Assembly (NCBI GenBank): GCA_022376925.1
Contig: JAIOJX010000005.1
Span: 13,358,501-13,422,500 of the forward strand
Source of the DNA: Tragulus kanchil
Lineage: Eukaryota; Chordata; Mammalia; Artiodactyla; Tragulidae
Direction of reading: 5' to 3'
Length of the DNA stretch: 64,000 bases
Shown piece by piece: positions 48,151 to 59,706 of the stretch. Under the pieces are notes generated by a model that was given only the letters and a program-made list of their open reading frames with translations, was not told where the DNA came from and ran no database searches. Position numbers and translations under genes: made by a program. The first letter of the stretch is position 1. The number at the start of each line of letters is the position of its first letter.

Positions 48151-48450
48151 CCTCTGTGGTCCTGACTGGAAAGAGCTAGTCACAGAAGGAATGCCACTCA
48201 GCCTGAAATGGACCCAAAGAGGTTAACACGCGGTGCCCGGCCCTGGGCTGCTACAGCCAGGTGTGTAGGTTTGTTAGACCCCTGCTGGGTTCAGGAGCAC
48301 ATGCACTGGGCCCCACACATGGTCTAAGACTCTGCTGCCACAGTCTCAACATTCTAAGCTTTTGAGCAAAGAACCCTGAATTTTCCTTTTGCACTGAGCC
48401 CTGCAGATTACATAGCTGATCTTGCTACAGGTCGTTACAGAAGAGTGATA
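48151..48450. other. Unique sequence
   Basis: No recognised element or gene. Confidence 0.4.
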
Positions 48451-48465
48451 AAGAATTCAAATGCA

Positions 48466-49118
48466 AGAACCACCATAGGACCCAGCAATCCCTCTGTTAG
48501 GCATGTGCCCGGAGGAAATCAAAATTGAAAAGACACATGGACCCCACTATTCACTGCAGCCTTATTTACAGTAGCTAGAATGTGGAAACAACCTAGATGT
48601 CCATCAACAGATGAATGGATAAAGAAGCTGTGGTACATATATACAATGGAATATTACTCAGCCATAAAAAGAAATGCATTTGAGTCAGTCCTAATGAGGT
48701 GGATGAACTTAGAACGTTTAGAGTGAAGTAAGTCAGAATGAGAAAGATAAATATTGATACTAACACATACGTATGGAATCTAGAGAGATGATACTGATAA
48801 ATGTATATGCAGAGCAGCAATGGAGAAACAGACAGAGAACAGACTTATGGACATTGGGGGGGAAGTAGGAATGGGCGAGATGTATGGAAAGAGTAACATG
48901 GAAACTTACATTACCATATGTAAAATAGACAGCCCATGTGAATCCCCTCTAAGACTAAGGGGACTTACCCAAGGGCTCTGTGACAGCCTAGAAGGGTGGG
49001 ATGGGGAGGGAGATGGGAGGTGGGTTCGAGTGGGAGGGGACATGTGGACACCTGCGGCTGATTCAGGTTTATGTATGGCAGTAAACAACAGAGCTCTGTA
49101 AAAATAAAATTATAAAAA
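48466..49118 (+). mobile_element. 5'-truncated L1
   Basis: Runs from ORF2 near CATAGGACCCAGCAATCCC through CCATCAACAGATGAATGG and ACAATGGAATATTACTCAGCC to the 3' UTR (GTAAAATAGACAGCC, TTATGTATGGCAGTAAAC) and A-rich end. Flanked by a perfect 15-bp target-site duplication, AAGAATTCAAATGCA (48451-48465 and 49119-49133). Its 3' UTR is the common ruminant type, unlike the one at 10021. Confidence 0.93.
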
Positions 49119-49142
49119 AAGAATTCAAATGCAGAGTAAGCC

Positions 49143-49240
49143 TACGTCTAGCCCCAATCCCTGGTCTAGCGTTTACTACCTGAGTAATTTTTCATAAATG
49201 ATTTGATCTCTAAACCTCCATTTTACCTCAGGTAAAGTGA
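49143..49240 (-). mobile_element. MIR SINE fragment
   Basis: CCTGGTCTAGCGTTTACTACC and AATGATTTGATCTCTAAACC follow the antisense MIR order. Repeated at about 50259-50356. Confidence 0.5.
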
Positions 49241-49247
49241 TATCAAG

Positions 49248-49462
49248 GCCTTTCCCCGTGGCTCACTTGTAAAGAAGCCACCTGCCAACGCAGGAGATGC
49301 ATGTTTGATCCCTGGGTCAGGAAGCTCCCCCAGAGAAGGAAATGGCAACCCATTCTAGTCTTCTTGCCTGCAGAATTCCATGGACAGAGGAGCCTGGTGG
49401 GCTACAGTCCATAGGGTCACAAAGAGTTGGGCACAACTGAGCCGCTGACCTCACACGCATGC
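49248..49462 (+). mobile_element. Bov-tA SINE, copy 15a
   Basis: GCCTTTCCCCGTGGCTCACTTG head to GGGCACAACTGAGCCGCTGACC end. Confidence 0.9.
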
Positions 49463-50361
49463 TTGCATAGTAGGTTAGAAGGAGGGAAGAGCTGTGGATA
49501 AAAGAAAAAATACAGCAGGATACAAGAGCAGGGGAGGTAGGGAGGGGGGATTGTCTAGGAGCAGTTTCTGATTAATGGGAAATGCTGGCTTAAATGCAGA
49601 GCTTCTGCTGAAGTTATGGCCTTCCCAGCCAAAGACAGAAAAGTCTAGAACCATCCACCAGCACTACTCCTTCACAGCAGCGAGGAAATATTGTGTCATT
49701 GGAGATGACTGAAATATTTCACACAGTTAGTGGTTGCAACTCAAGCATGTGCATGAATGTATCTGATAACACCCAGTTAGCGAAATCTCTCGTTTTCTTA
49801 AAGTTTAACTTTGAGGAATAAAGACAGAGACAGAAAATTCTTACAAATATTATGCTGATAACCCAGAGAACAGTTTCCTGTGAAGCAAACAATACAAATA
49901 ATTGAGCCAGGATGGATCATGAAAACAGCAGCCAAGGAGAGAGGACCAAAGAAAGGCTCTTACCTTGTTGATGGCTGGTCAGGACCAGGACTGCTCCGGG
50001 TCTAGCCTGTGTGCTATATGATGGGTTTTGTATTGCAAACAATTCGGAAATTTCTGTGCCATTTTAGAATGGAAATCTGCCCTGATCAAGGCATAATTAA
50101 GATATGAACCCGATGACCCAGACTAGCTTGGGGGGTAGGTGGGTCGAGTGGGAGGACATGTGGACACCTGCGGCTGATTCAGGTTTATGTATGGCAGTAA
50201 ACAACAGAGCTCTGTAAAAATAAAATTATAAAAAGAATTCAAATGCAGAGTAAGCCTACGCTCAGCCCCAATCCCTGGTCTAGCGTTTACTACCTGAGTA
50301 ATTTTTCATAAATGATTTGATCTCTAAACCTCCATTTTACCTCAGGTAAAGTGATATCAAG

Positions 50362-50576
50362 GCCTTTCCCCGTGGCTCACTTGTAAAGAAGCCACCTGCC
50401 AACGCAGGAGATGCATGTTTGATCCCTGGGTCAGGAAGCTCCCCCAGAGAAGGAAATGGCAACCCATTCTAGTCTTCTTGCCTGCAGAATTCCATGGACA
50501 GAGGAGCCTGGTGGGCTACAGTCCATAGGGTCACAAAGAGTTGGGCACAACTGAGCCGCTGACCTCACACGCATGC
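50362..50576 (+). mobile_element. Bov-tA SINE, copy 15b
   Basis: Second copy of the element at 49248. Confidence 0.9.
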
Positions 50577-51240
50577 TTGCATAGTAGGTTAGAAGGAGGG
50601 AAGAGCTGTGGATAAAAGAAAAAATACAGCAGGATACAAGAGCAGGGGAGGTAGGGAGGGGGGATTGTCTAGGAGCAGTTTCTGATTAATGGGAAATGCT
50701 GGCTTAAATGCAGAGCTTCTGCTGAAGTTATGGCCTTCCCAGCCAAAGACAGAAAAGTCTAGAACCATCCACCAGCACTACTCCTTCACAGCAGCGAGGA
50801 AATATTGTGTCATTGGAGATGACTGAAATATTTCACACAGTTAGTGGTTGCAACTCAAGCATGTGCATGAATGTATCTGATAACACCCAGTTAGCGAAAT
50901 CTCTCGTTTTCTTAAAGTTTAACTTTGAGGAATAAAGACAGAGACAGAAAATTCTTACAAATATTATGCTGATAACCCAGAGAACAGTTTCCTGTGAAGC
51001 AAACAATACAAATAATTGAGCCAGGATGGATCATGAAAACAGCAGCCAAGGAGAGAGGACCAAAGAAAGGCTCTTACCTTGTTGATGGCTGGTCAGGACC
51101 AGGACTGCTCCGGGTCTAGCCTGTGTGCTATATGATGGGTTTTGTATTGCAAACAATTCGGAAATTTCTGTGCCATTTTAGAATGGAAATCTGCCCTGAT
51201 CAAGGCATAATTAAGATATGAACCCGATGACCCAGACTAG

Positions 51241-52040
51241 CAATTACCACCCAAATTCTGGTGTCTAGGCTGGATGTTCTTAAAGTAACATTTATAGAAT
51301 ATATCCTTTATAGAATGCATCCCAAACAAGCTGCTATTCCTATTGGAGAATGCCAAGTGGCAAGAAAGAAAGAAGGAAGAGGGGAGGGAGGGAGGAAAGA
51401 AAGAAGAGAGGGGAAGAGGGAGGGAGAAAGAAAGGGAAAAGAGAAACAGGAAGAGACGAGACTCATAGGGTGATGAACTACTATTTACTCCATTTAATGC
51501 TTCTGTGTGGCCTCGGGGAAACCTGTAACTTGAAGATAAAAGAGGTGCCCACGGGCAAATTGTCAATCATGAATTGTTTAAAATATAACTTCAAACCCCA
51601 AATATAATGGAGTTGGTTTTGAATCTTTTGCTGAACAAAAGTAAAAACAAACAAGGAATGAAAGTTATTTAACATTCTAAAAGCAATATCCTTGTCACTG
51701 GAATAATTAGATGTTCACAGCAGAAATTTCAACCCAGCATGGTGATTCAGTTTTCACAGTCAAATCTCAGTAATTTAAATCCTGCTAATGTACGCAAGAA
51801 CTGAGCTGAACTTTACCTTTGTACCATCTATGAGGAAACAGATTGCTTAGCCAAATCAAATATGAATAAGGATTTAGACAGGCTACTTCATTTATCAAGA
51901 CAGTGAAACACTCCTTAGTTGCATTATTTGCCTTCAATGTATTAATTACAGTAAAAATTGAAAATTATCTTGGAGCATATTACTCACTTAAACTTCACCT
52001 GTTTTATTTTTTTAATTTTTTTTTTTTCTATTAAAGTAAA
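51241..52040. other. Unique sequence with a polypurine tract
   Basis: 51358-51462 is almost purely A and G on the plus strand (GAAAGAAAGAAGGAAGAGGG and similar). It creates open frames of 70-109 codons on both strands that I do not call genes. The rest is featureless. Confidence 0.6.
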
Positions 52041-52245
52041 GGGCTACCCTGGTGGTTCAGATGGTAAAGAATCTGCCTGCAATGTAGACCCAGGATCAAT
52101 CCCTGAGTTGGGAAGATCCCTTGGAGAAGGCCGTGGCCATCTACTCCAGAATTCTTGCTTGGAAAATTTCATGGACAGTAGAGCCTGACAGGCTACAGTC
52201 CACAGGACTGTGAAGAGTCAAATACGACTGAATGACTCAACACGA
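52041..52245 (+). mobile_element. Bov-tA SINE
   Basis: GGGCTACCCTGGTGGTTCAG head to ACGACTGAATGACTCAACACG end, preceded by a T-rich tract. Confidence 0.9.
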
Positions 52246-53194
52246 AGGTGCATAGTTGCTTTACAATGTTGTGTTAGTTTCAGATGTATAGCAAAATGAT
52301 TCAGTTGTACATTTACATGTATCTGTTCCATTCCAGATTCTTTTCCCATACAGAGTAGAGACTAGAGTTCCCTTTGCTATAGAGTAGGTCCTTGTTGATT
52401 ATTTTATACATAGTAGTAGTATGTATATGTTAATCCCAACCTCTTACTTTATCCCTCCTCGAACCTTTTCCCTGTGGCAACCATAAATTTGATTTCTCAG
52501 TCTGTGAGTCTGTCTCTGTTTTGTAAATAAGTTCATTTGTATCATTTTTTTTTTTAGATTCAACATATAAGTGATATCATGATATTTGTTTCTCTCTGAC
52601 TTTACTTAGAATGATAATCTCCAGGTCCACACACGTTGTGAATGGCACTTCATTTTTTATGGCTAAGTTAGATTCCATCGTATATATGTACCATATCCTC
52701 TTCATTCATTCCTCTGTTGATGGGCATTTAAGTTGTTTGCATATCTTATAAATAGAGCTACAGTGAATACTTGGGTGCATGCATCTTTTAGAATTATGGT
52801 TTTCTCCTGATATATGTCCAGGAGTGGGATTGCTGGATCATGTGGTAGTTCTAGTTTTAGTTTTTAAAGAAACCTCCATACTGTTCTCCATACTAGCTGC
52901 ACCAATTTATATTCCCACCAACAGCATAGGAGGGCTCCCTTTTCTCCACTCCCTCTCCAGTAATTATTTTCTACAGGCTTTTTGATGATGGCCATTCTTA
53001 CTGGTACGAGGTAATCACTGTAGTTTTAATTTGCATTTCTCTAATAGCGGTGTTCTGCCCATTTTTTTTGATGGATTATCATATATATATATATATTGAG
53101 CTACATAAGTTTGTATATTTTAAAGATTAATCCCTTATCAGTTACATTGTTTGTAAATGTTTTCTCCCATTCTGTATGTTCTTTTCATTTTGTT
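52246..53194 (-). mobile_element. L1 3' half, left part
   Basis: Reverse complement of the L1 3' end and ORF2 C-terminus: TAGCTGCACCAATTTATATTC, CTCTGTTGATGGGCATTTAAG and TTTGTAAATGTTTTCTCCC. Contains an (AT)n run at 53081-53096. Split from its 5' part by the SINE at 53211. Confidence 0.88.
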
Positions 53195-53210
53195 TATGGC
53201 TTCCTTTTCT

Positions 53211-53553
53211 TTCTTTTTTTTTTTTTTTTTAATTCATTTACTTCTTTCTTTTTGGGGTGGGGTGAGGCGGGGTGGGGTGGGGAGGGAGGGGGAGGGTAGG
53301 CCACTCCTATTGGTGTTTCATTTCTGTTTTCATCCGTCTTTGCTCTTTGGCCCGTGTGGGCCTCCCATCGCGGTGGCCTCTGTTGTCTCAGGCGCCGGCT
53401 CTGGGCGCATGCGCTCCAGAGCTCCGGCTCAGTGATTGGACACATCGGTCCAGCCGCTCCGCTACACATGGGATCTTCCCAGGCCAGGGATCGAACTGGT
53501 GCCCCTTGCACTGCAAGGTGGTGTCCTTACCCACTGGATCACTAGGGAAGCCC
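53211..53553 (-). mobile_element. Long CHR-like SINE inside L1
   Basis: Full-length minus-strand copy with a T run on the plus strand at 53214-53230. Flanked by a 16-bp target-site duplication, TATGGCTTCCTTTTCT (53195-53210 and 53554-53569), which is itself L1 sequence, so this SINE is younger than the L1. Confidence 0.94.
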
Positions 53554-53569
53554 TATGGCTTCCTTTTCT

Positions 53570-53760
53570 ATGCAAAAGCTTTTAAGCCTAATTAGGCCCC
53601 ATTAGTTTATTTTTATTTTCATTGTTTCAGAAGGTAGATCCAAAAAGATGTTGCTGTGATTTATGTCAGAGTCTTCTGCCTATGTTTTCCTCTAAGAGTC
53701 TTATTAGTATCTGGTCTTATATTTAGTTTTTTAATCCATTTAGAAACTTCACTTATTTAA
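53570..53760 (-). mobile_element. L1 3' half, right part
   Basis: Continues the L1 from before the SINE: GCAAAAGCTTTTAAGCC, CTATGTTTTCCTCTAAGAG and TCTGGTCTTATATTTAG on the plus strand. Confidence 0.8.
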
Positions 53761-54419
53761 AGCCACAGTGTTGAGTAATTCAGACCACACTTCATTTTAA
53801 AACAATGAACTGTTATGTTAGGCAGAGTCTAGTTCTGGATGAGGCTCCTACAAAAGAGAATCCAATTGCTTGGTAAGATTTCTGTTTGGGTTAATACAAA
53901 TCACAGTTCTGCCTGGAAATTTCTCCTCCAGCTGACGTGCCATAGGAAAGAAGTCTCTGTTCTGTCTTTGAAAGGAACTTCTAAAGAGCAGACATGTGAC
54001 AACTATCAGCCTCCCACTGAACTCTGGCTCCCTGGACATCTAAACCTATTTTTAACCGACTTTGCACATCTTCCGCTAATAAGTGATTTCTCCAGCTCCA
54101 CTGTTGTGCTGCAGCTCATCTGTTTCCCCAAGAACAACCTAAATACAGGCATTTGTCCTTGTCATAAATCTGCCGCGTGGTTCATCCTCCTCTGGGCGAT
54201 GTGGCCTGGGACCTGTTTGGGCTCCTTTTCACTACAATGATACACAGGTGCAACTTGGAGCTGATCTCTGGGGTTAATTGCCTACCTGTCCTGAGAAGTC
54301 GGTCAGCCCTCCTCCTTCCTGCTGACTGAACCAAGTGGAGGCTCACCTTAATGACCTTAATGACCAGGCTCAAAGAGAACAAACACATGGCAGGAAATGG
54401 CTGGTATACTGTTTTCTTT
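53761..54419. other. Unique sequence
   Basis: No supported gene. A frame of 133 codons on the plus strand (53839-54240) has no recognisable domain and no neighbouring signals. Confidence 0.4.
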
Positions 54420-54565
54420 GGAAATTACTATATAGCACAGGGAACTCGACTCAGTATTCCAGTATAACCTACATGGGAAAAGAATCTGGAAAAAGCATGG
54501 ATACATGTATAACTGAACCAATGTGTTCTACACCTGATGCAGCATTGTAAACCAACTTGTGTTCC
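54420..54565 (+). mobile_element. Older L1 3' end
   Basis: TATATAGCACAGGGAACTCG, CATGGGAAAAGAATCTGG and ACACCTGATGCAGCATTGTA are a typical older artiodactyl L1 3' end. Its tail resumes at 54776 after a SINE. Confidence 0.75.
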
Positions 54566-54774
54566 ATTAGTCACCCAGCTGCATCTCACTCTTTGCAACT
54601 CCATGGACTGGAGCCCCCCCAGGCTCCTCTGTTCATGGGGTTTCCAAGGCAAGAATACTGAAGTGGGTTTCCATACTCTCCTCCAAGGGATCTTCCTGAT
54701 CCAGGAACTGAACTTCCCTGTGTCTCCTGCTTGGCAGGCAGATTCCTTACCACTGAACCACCTGGGAAACCCCT
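54566..54774 (-). mobile_element. Bov-tA SINE inside L1 tail
   Basis: Minus-strand copy; its head end is GGGGTTTCCCAGGTGGTTCAG on the minus strand. The flanks GTAAACCAACT and GAAAACCAACC are a likely degraded target-site duplication. Confidence 0.9.
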
Positions 54775-54818
54775 GAAAACCAACCCTACTTCAAAATAAA
54801 ATAAAAATTAAATAAATA

Positions 54819-55075
54819 GGGCTTCCCTGGTGATCCAGCAGGTAAAGAGTCTGCCTTGCAGCGCAAGGGGCGCCTGTTCGATCCCTGGCCCAGGAAGATC
54901 CCATGTGCCACGGCGCGGCTGGACCGATGTGTCCAGTTACAAGCCAGCACTCTGGAGCGCATGTGCTCAGAGCCGGTGCTCTGCAACGAGAGGCCACTGC
55001 GATGGGAGGCCCACACAGGACGAAGGATAAAGATGGATGAAAACAAATAAATAAAAAGCCAATAAAATAGGCCAA
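54819..55075 (+). mobile_element. Long CHR-like SINE, copy 16a
   Basis: Inserted in the A-rich tail of the older L1. The body is slightly shorter (it lacks a few bases around TGTCCAGTTACAAGCC) and the C-rich segment is absent. Confidence 0.88.
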
Positions 55076-55104
55076 AATTTAAAAAAGAACAATGTTCTTT
55101 TAAA

Positions 55105-55480
55105 AAAAAAGAAAGAAGAAATAAAATTCAGACACATACTGCAACATGGATGAAGAGTGAAGACATGATGCTCAGGGAAAGAAGATGAGTAGTAAAGAAC
55201 ACCCATTGTATGATTCCATTTCCATGAGGCACCTGGAGTAGTCAAACGTCACAGACAGAAAACACAAAGATCATCCTCAGGGGCTGGGAAGCAGGGAATA
55301 GGAAGTTAGGATTTAATGGGTACAGAGTTTCCGTTTGGGAGAATGAAAGAGTTCTGGAGCTTCCAAAACCTGATGACTGCACAACTATGTTAATGTACTG
55401 AATGCAACAAATCATAAGCTCAAAGTTGTTAAAAATCAGACATTTTATGTTATGCATGTTTGACTGTAATTTTTTTTAAA
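55105..55480 (+). mobile_element. Old L1M-type 3' end, copy 16a
   Basis: ACATACTGCAACATGGATGAA, GTATGATTCCATTTCCATGAGG, GGGTACAGAGTTTCCGTTTGG and TTTTATGTTATGCATG are in the order of old mammalian L1 3' ends. Confidence 0.65.
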
Positions 55481-55955
55481 AAAAGAGCAAATGTGAGCAA
55501 AGAGGCAGAGCAGGCTTCAGTGGAGTCATTCCTTTCGCAAAGGAGGAAATTACACTGAAAACTGCTTTTGTCTGTTCCTTACAGTCAAAACTTCACTTGT
55601 CCTTCATTTCTATTGGCTGAAAAATCTTCAAAGAAAGCATTTGTGGTATCAAATCTTATCATAAACTCAGATAAGAATGGTTAGGAATTCAGAAGATCAA
55701 AGGAAATGGTATAATTTCACGGCTAATTTAGATATTTTTTGTTCATATTATTGGCAGAGCCCACAGTGGAACCGTTTGCAGAGGGTATCCTGTCCCACGC
55801 CAAGTGGGGTAGGGCCACCGCTGGAGGCACCGCACGGAGGAGGACGGGCCGGCATCTAACGCAGCATCAAGGATGCCAAGAGCAGGTGAGTGAACCACCT
55901 GGGAAACCCCTGAAAACCAACCCTACTTCAAAATAAAATAAAAATTAAATAAATA

Positions 55956-56212
55956 GGGCTTCCCTGGTGATCCAGCAGGTAAAGAGTCTGCCTTGCAGCG
56001 CAAGGGGCGCCTGTTCGATCCCTGGCCCAGGAAGATCCCATGTGCCACGGCGCGGCTGGACCGATGTGTCCAGTTACAAGCCAGCACTCTGGAGCGCATG
56101 TGCTCAGAGCCGGTGCTCTGCAACGAGAGGCCACTGCGATGGGAGGCCCACACAGGACGAAGGATAAAGATGGATGAAAACAAATAAATAAAAAGCCAAT
56201 AAAATAGGCCAA
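55956..56212 (+). mobile_element. Long CHR-like SINE, copy 16b
   Basis: Second copy of the element at 54819. Confidence 0.88.
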
Positions 56213-56241
56213 AATTTAAAAAAGAACAATGTTCTTTTAAA

Positions 56242-56617
56242 AAAAAAGAAAGAAGAAATAAAATTCAGACACATACTGCAACATGGATGAAGAGTGAAGA
56301 CATGATGCTCAGGGAAAGAAGATGAGTAGTAAAGAACACCCATTGTATGATTCCATTTCCATGAGGCACCTGGAGTAGTCAAACGTCACAGACAGAAAAC
56401 ACAAAGATCATCCTCAGGGGCTGGGAAGCAGGGAATAGGAAGTTAGGATTTAATGGGTACAGAGTTTCCGTTTGGGAGAATGAAAGAGTTCTGGAGCTTC
56501 CAAAACCTGATGACTGCACAACTATGTTAATGTACTGAATGCAACAAATCATAAGCTCAAAGTTGTTAAAAATCAGACATTTTATGTTATGCATGTTTGA
56601 CTGTAATTTTTTTTAAA
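56242..56617 (+). mobile_element. Old L1M-type 3' end, copy 16b
   Basis: Second copy of the element at 55105. Confidence 0.65.
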
Positions 56618-57587
56618 AAAAGAGCAAATGTGAGCAAAGAGGCAGAGCAGGCTTCAGTGGAGTCATTCCTTTCGCAAAGGAGGAAATTACACTGAAAACT
56701 GCTTTTGTCTGTTCCTTACAGTCAAAACTTCACTTGTCCTTCATTTCTATTGGCTGAAAAATCTTCAAAGAAAGCATTTGTGGTATCAAATCTTATCATA
56801 AACTCAGATAAGAATGGTTAGGAATTCAGAAGATCAAAGGAAATGGTATAATTTCACGGCTAATTTAGATATTTTTTTTGTTCATATTATTGGCAGAGCC
56901 CACAGTGGAACCGTTTGCAGAGGGGGTATCCTGTCCTACGCCAAGTGGGGTAGGGCCACCGCTGGAGGCACCGCACGGAGGGAGGACGGGCCGGCATCTA
57001 ACGCAGCATCAAGGATGCCAAGAGCAGGTGAGTGGAGACGAACCAGGGCAGGGTTGGTGTGCACCTGGGCCCCGGTCCAGGCTTGTCAGGCAAACACCCC
57101 AGGAACGGGTGTGTTGTTTCTAACCTGTTGCTTCCTGTTCCTTTGCCTTTTGCTTGCTTTGAAGAGGCCAGTCCAGTTGGTGTTTGTCAAATCAGGTTTA
57201 AAGCAAATGTATCCCTTATCCTTATTCTCTAAATAGAATTGATGTATAAAAACTGGGCGGGGGAGGTTAAGCCTGAATAACAACGCTTGTCAAAAAACTC
57301 AAGTCCCTGAAAATCTCCACAGTGGTGTAGAAGAGAAAGAGAATGCTTTCAAGTAGGATGACGCATTATTTTATGCAGAACACCTGTAACTTCTTACCTG
57401 ACGCAGGTCTAGGGCGGGTTTTACCTTGTTTGAAGAACCTATCATTCTCACCTCTCAGTGCAGCTCCATGGCCTGTTTCACTCACTACCACAGACCTCCC
57501 TGTGGCTATTTGAATAATAGATGGAAAGTCTTTAGCCTGTCATCTCCAGGCCCAAGAAATGAAGGAACTTAAAGAATACATTGGTGG

Positions 57588-57711
57588 GACTTCCCTGCCT
57601 GTCCAGTGGTTAAGACTCCACTCTTGCAAAGCAAGGAGTGCAGGTTCAGTTCCTGGTTGGGGAACAAAGATGCTGCAGGCTGGGGAGGCGCAGCCAAAAG
57701 AAAAAAAAATA
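57588..57711 (+). mobile_element. CHR-2 type SINE, copy 17a
   Basis: GGGACTTCCCTGCCTGTCCAG head, CAGGTTCAGTTCC B box, AGCCAAAAGAAAAAAAA end. Confidence 0.87.
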
Positions 57712-58676
57712 CGCTCTCGTGAGAGTCGTCTAACAGGATGATTCCTACTGAAGCAATTATTTTTGGTGAATAATAGGACTGTCCTCTGTTAGATGGCTTT
57801 TCAGATTTTTATTAGAGGCCTCAACAAAGCTCAGTGATTTTTCATCCTTGTGATATGCAACAGAATTTCACACTCAGCTTTCTGTCAACATCTAAATTAG
57901 CATCGAGATAGGATTATGGCTTCAACTTTCATCTGGTCCTCTGGCTGTTGGAGATATTTGCCATTTTGGAGAAATTTAAATGACCCACACTCTTCAAAAC
58001 GGCAAGCAACTTCACAAATTGGGTCTATTTCCGTCTCTCTAACACGTCCAGTAATGGTGACGGAGGGAGGACGGGCCGGCATCTAACGCAGCATCAAGGA
58101 TGCCAAGAGCAGGTGAGTGGAGACGAACCAGGGCAGGGTTGGTGTGCACCTGGGCCCCGGTCCAGGCTTGTCAGGCAAACACCCCAGGAACGGGTGTGTT
58201 GTTTCTAACCTGTTGCTTCCTGTTCCTTTGCCTTTTGCTTGCTTTGAAGAGGCCAGTCCAGTTGGTGTTTGTCAAATCAGGTTTAAAGCAAATGTATCCC
58301 TTATCCTTATTCTCTAAATAGAATTGATGTATAAAAACTGGGGCGGGGGGGGGAGGTTAAGCCTGAATAACAACGCTTGTCAAAAAACTCAAGTCCCTGA
58401 AAATCTCCACAGTGGTGTAGAAGAGAAAGAGAATGCTTTCAAGTAGGATGACGCATTATTTTATGCAGAACACCTGTAACTTCTTACCTGACGCAGGTCT
58501 AGGGCGGGTTTTACCTTGTTTGAAGAACCTATCATTCTCACCTCTCAGTGCAGCTCCATGGCCTGTTTCACTCACTACCACAGACCTCCCTGTGGCTATT
58601 TGAATAATAGATGGAAAGTCTTTAGCCTGTCATCTCCAGGCCCAAGAAATGAAGGAACTTAAAGAATACATTGGTG

Positions 58677-58801
58677 GGACTTCCCTGCCTGTCCAGTGGT
58701 TAAGACTCCACTCTTGCAAAGCAAGGAGTGCAGGTTCAGTTCCTGGTTGGGGAACAAAGATGCTGCAGGCTGGGGAGGCGCAGCCAAAAGAAAAAAAAAT
58801 A
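58677..58801 (+). mobile_element. CHR-2 type SINE, copy 17b
   Basis: Second copy of the element at 57588. Confidence 0.87.
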
Positions 58802-59355
58802 CGCTCTCGTGAGAGTCGTCTAACAGGATGATTCCTACTGAAGCAATTATTTTTGGTGAATAATAGGACTGTCCTCTGTTAGATGGCTTTTCAGATTTTT
58901 ATTAGAGGCCTCAACAAAGCTCAGTGATTTTTCATCCTTGTGATATGCAACAGAATTTCACACTCAGCTTTCTGTCAACATCTAAATTAGCATCGAGATA
59001 GGATTATGGCTTCAACTTTCATCTGGTCCTCTGGCTGTTGGAGATATTTGCCATTTTGGAGAAATTTAAATGACCCACACTCTTCAAAACGGCAAGCAAC
59101 TTCACAAATTGGGTCTATTTCCGTCTCTCTAACACGTCCAGTAATGGTGACGTGGAACGTAAGTTTAAATGTCAATTCTCTGAGCAAGGCTCCCTGTTCT
59201 GAAAGATGTCTTCATTTTGCAGCTTCCCTTTTTGAGCCTTGAAAACCCGCAAAAATTTGCTAGGACAGAAATTACAAAGAGGCTCATCTGCTTCCAGCAA
59301 TATTGTAGATCAATGACTTCCCTCTGAAACAACTAAAGATGCTGGATAGGGGTTT

Positions 59356-59384
59356 TTGTTGTTGTTGTTGTTGTTGTTGTTGCT
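59356..59384. repeat. (TTG)n microsatellite
   Basis: About nine GTT/TTG units. Confidence 0.9.
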
Positions 59385-59407
59385 TTTATCACTGAAAATG
59401 CGTCACT

Positions 59408-59692
59408 CATAAAGACATTGTGGAGACCGAACAGTGGGAGGGAGGCATGGAGGGAGTGACGTGGAAACCTATACTGTCATGTGTGGAAAAGATAGCTATT
59501 GTCATTGTGCTAGGGGAATAGGAGTACCTACAACCACTTGGGGCGATGGTCTGGAGGGATGGGAGGGGGGGAACCGGATGGGGGGAGGGTCCATGGATAT
59601 GCATATGAATGATCTGGGAACATGGATGTTGGTGAAGAACAAAACTCTGTAAAATCTTTAAAATAAAGGAAAAAAAAATTAAAAAGAAAAGA
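59408..59692 (+). mobile_element. Short L1 3' UTR insertion
   Basis: Only about 285 bp of 3' UTR and A-rich tail, sharing GGAGTGACGTGGAAACCTAT and TGTGTGGAAAAGATAGCTAT with the L1 at 10021. The probable target-site duplication is GAAAATGCGTCACT (about 59394-59407) and GAAAATGCATCACT (about 59693-59706). Confidence 0.85.
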
Positions 59693-59706
59693 AAATGCAT
59701 CACTGA

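Larger units (their letters stand above)
49016..51240. repeat. Duplication 15 (about 1.11 kb, two copies)
   Basis: Copy 1 is about 49016-50126 and copy 2 about 50136-51240, offset 1116, with about 9 nt at the junction. Copy 2 starts inside the L1 3' UTR. Left-edge differences are homopolymer contractions in copy 2 (GGTTCGAG/GGTCGAG, GGAGGGGAC/GGAGGAC, AAAAAAAGAATTC/AAAAAGAATTC). Confidence 0.94.
54754..57034. repeat. Duplication 16 (1137 bp, direct tandem)
   Basis: Copy 1 is 54754-55890 and copy 2 55891-57034, offset 1137, with about 3 bp shared at the join. Copy 2 starts inside the Bov-tA. Right-end differences are homopolymers: TATTTTTTG/TATTTTTTTTG, AGAGGGTATC/AGAGGGGGTATC and CGGAGGAGG/CGGAGGGAGG, plus one C/T change. 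Confidence 0.95.
56976..59152. repeat. Duplication 17 (1085 bp, direct tandem)
   Basis: Copy 1 is 56976-58060 and copy 2 58061-59152, joined at the shared word ACG. Offset is 1085 until a G run near 57256, where copy 2 has a longer run (GGGGCGGGGGGGGGAGG against GGGCGGGGGAGG). The first 59 bp also occur at the end of duplication 16 copy 1 (about 55840-55890). Confidence 0.95.

Noticed and set aside
51237..51607. Frames of 70-109 codons over the polypurine tract
   Set aside because: Low-complexity Lys/Glu/Arg/Gly or Ser/Leu/Phe translations typical of a purine-rich tract.
635..59152. Tandem duplications read as a satellite, segmental duplication cluster or CRISPR-like array
   Set aside because: Units are unrelated to one another and each occurs only twice. 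There is no common repeat or spacer pattern.
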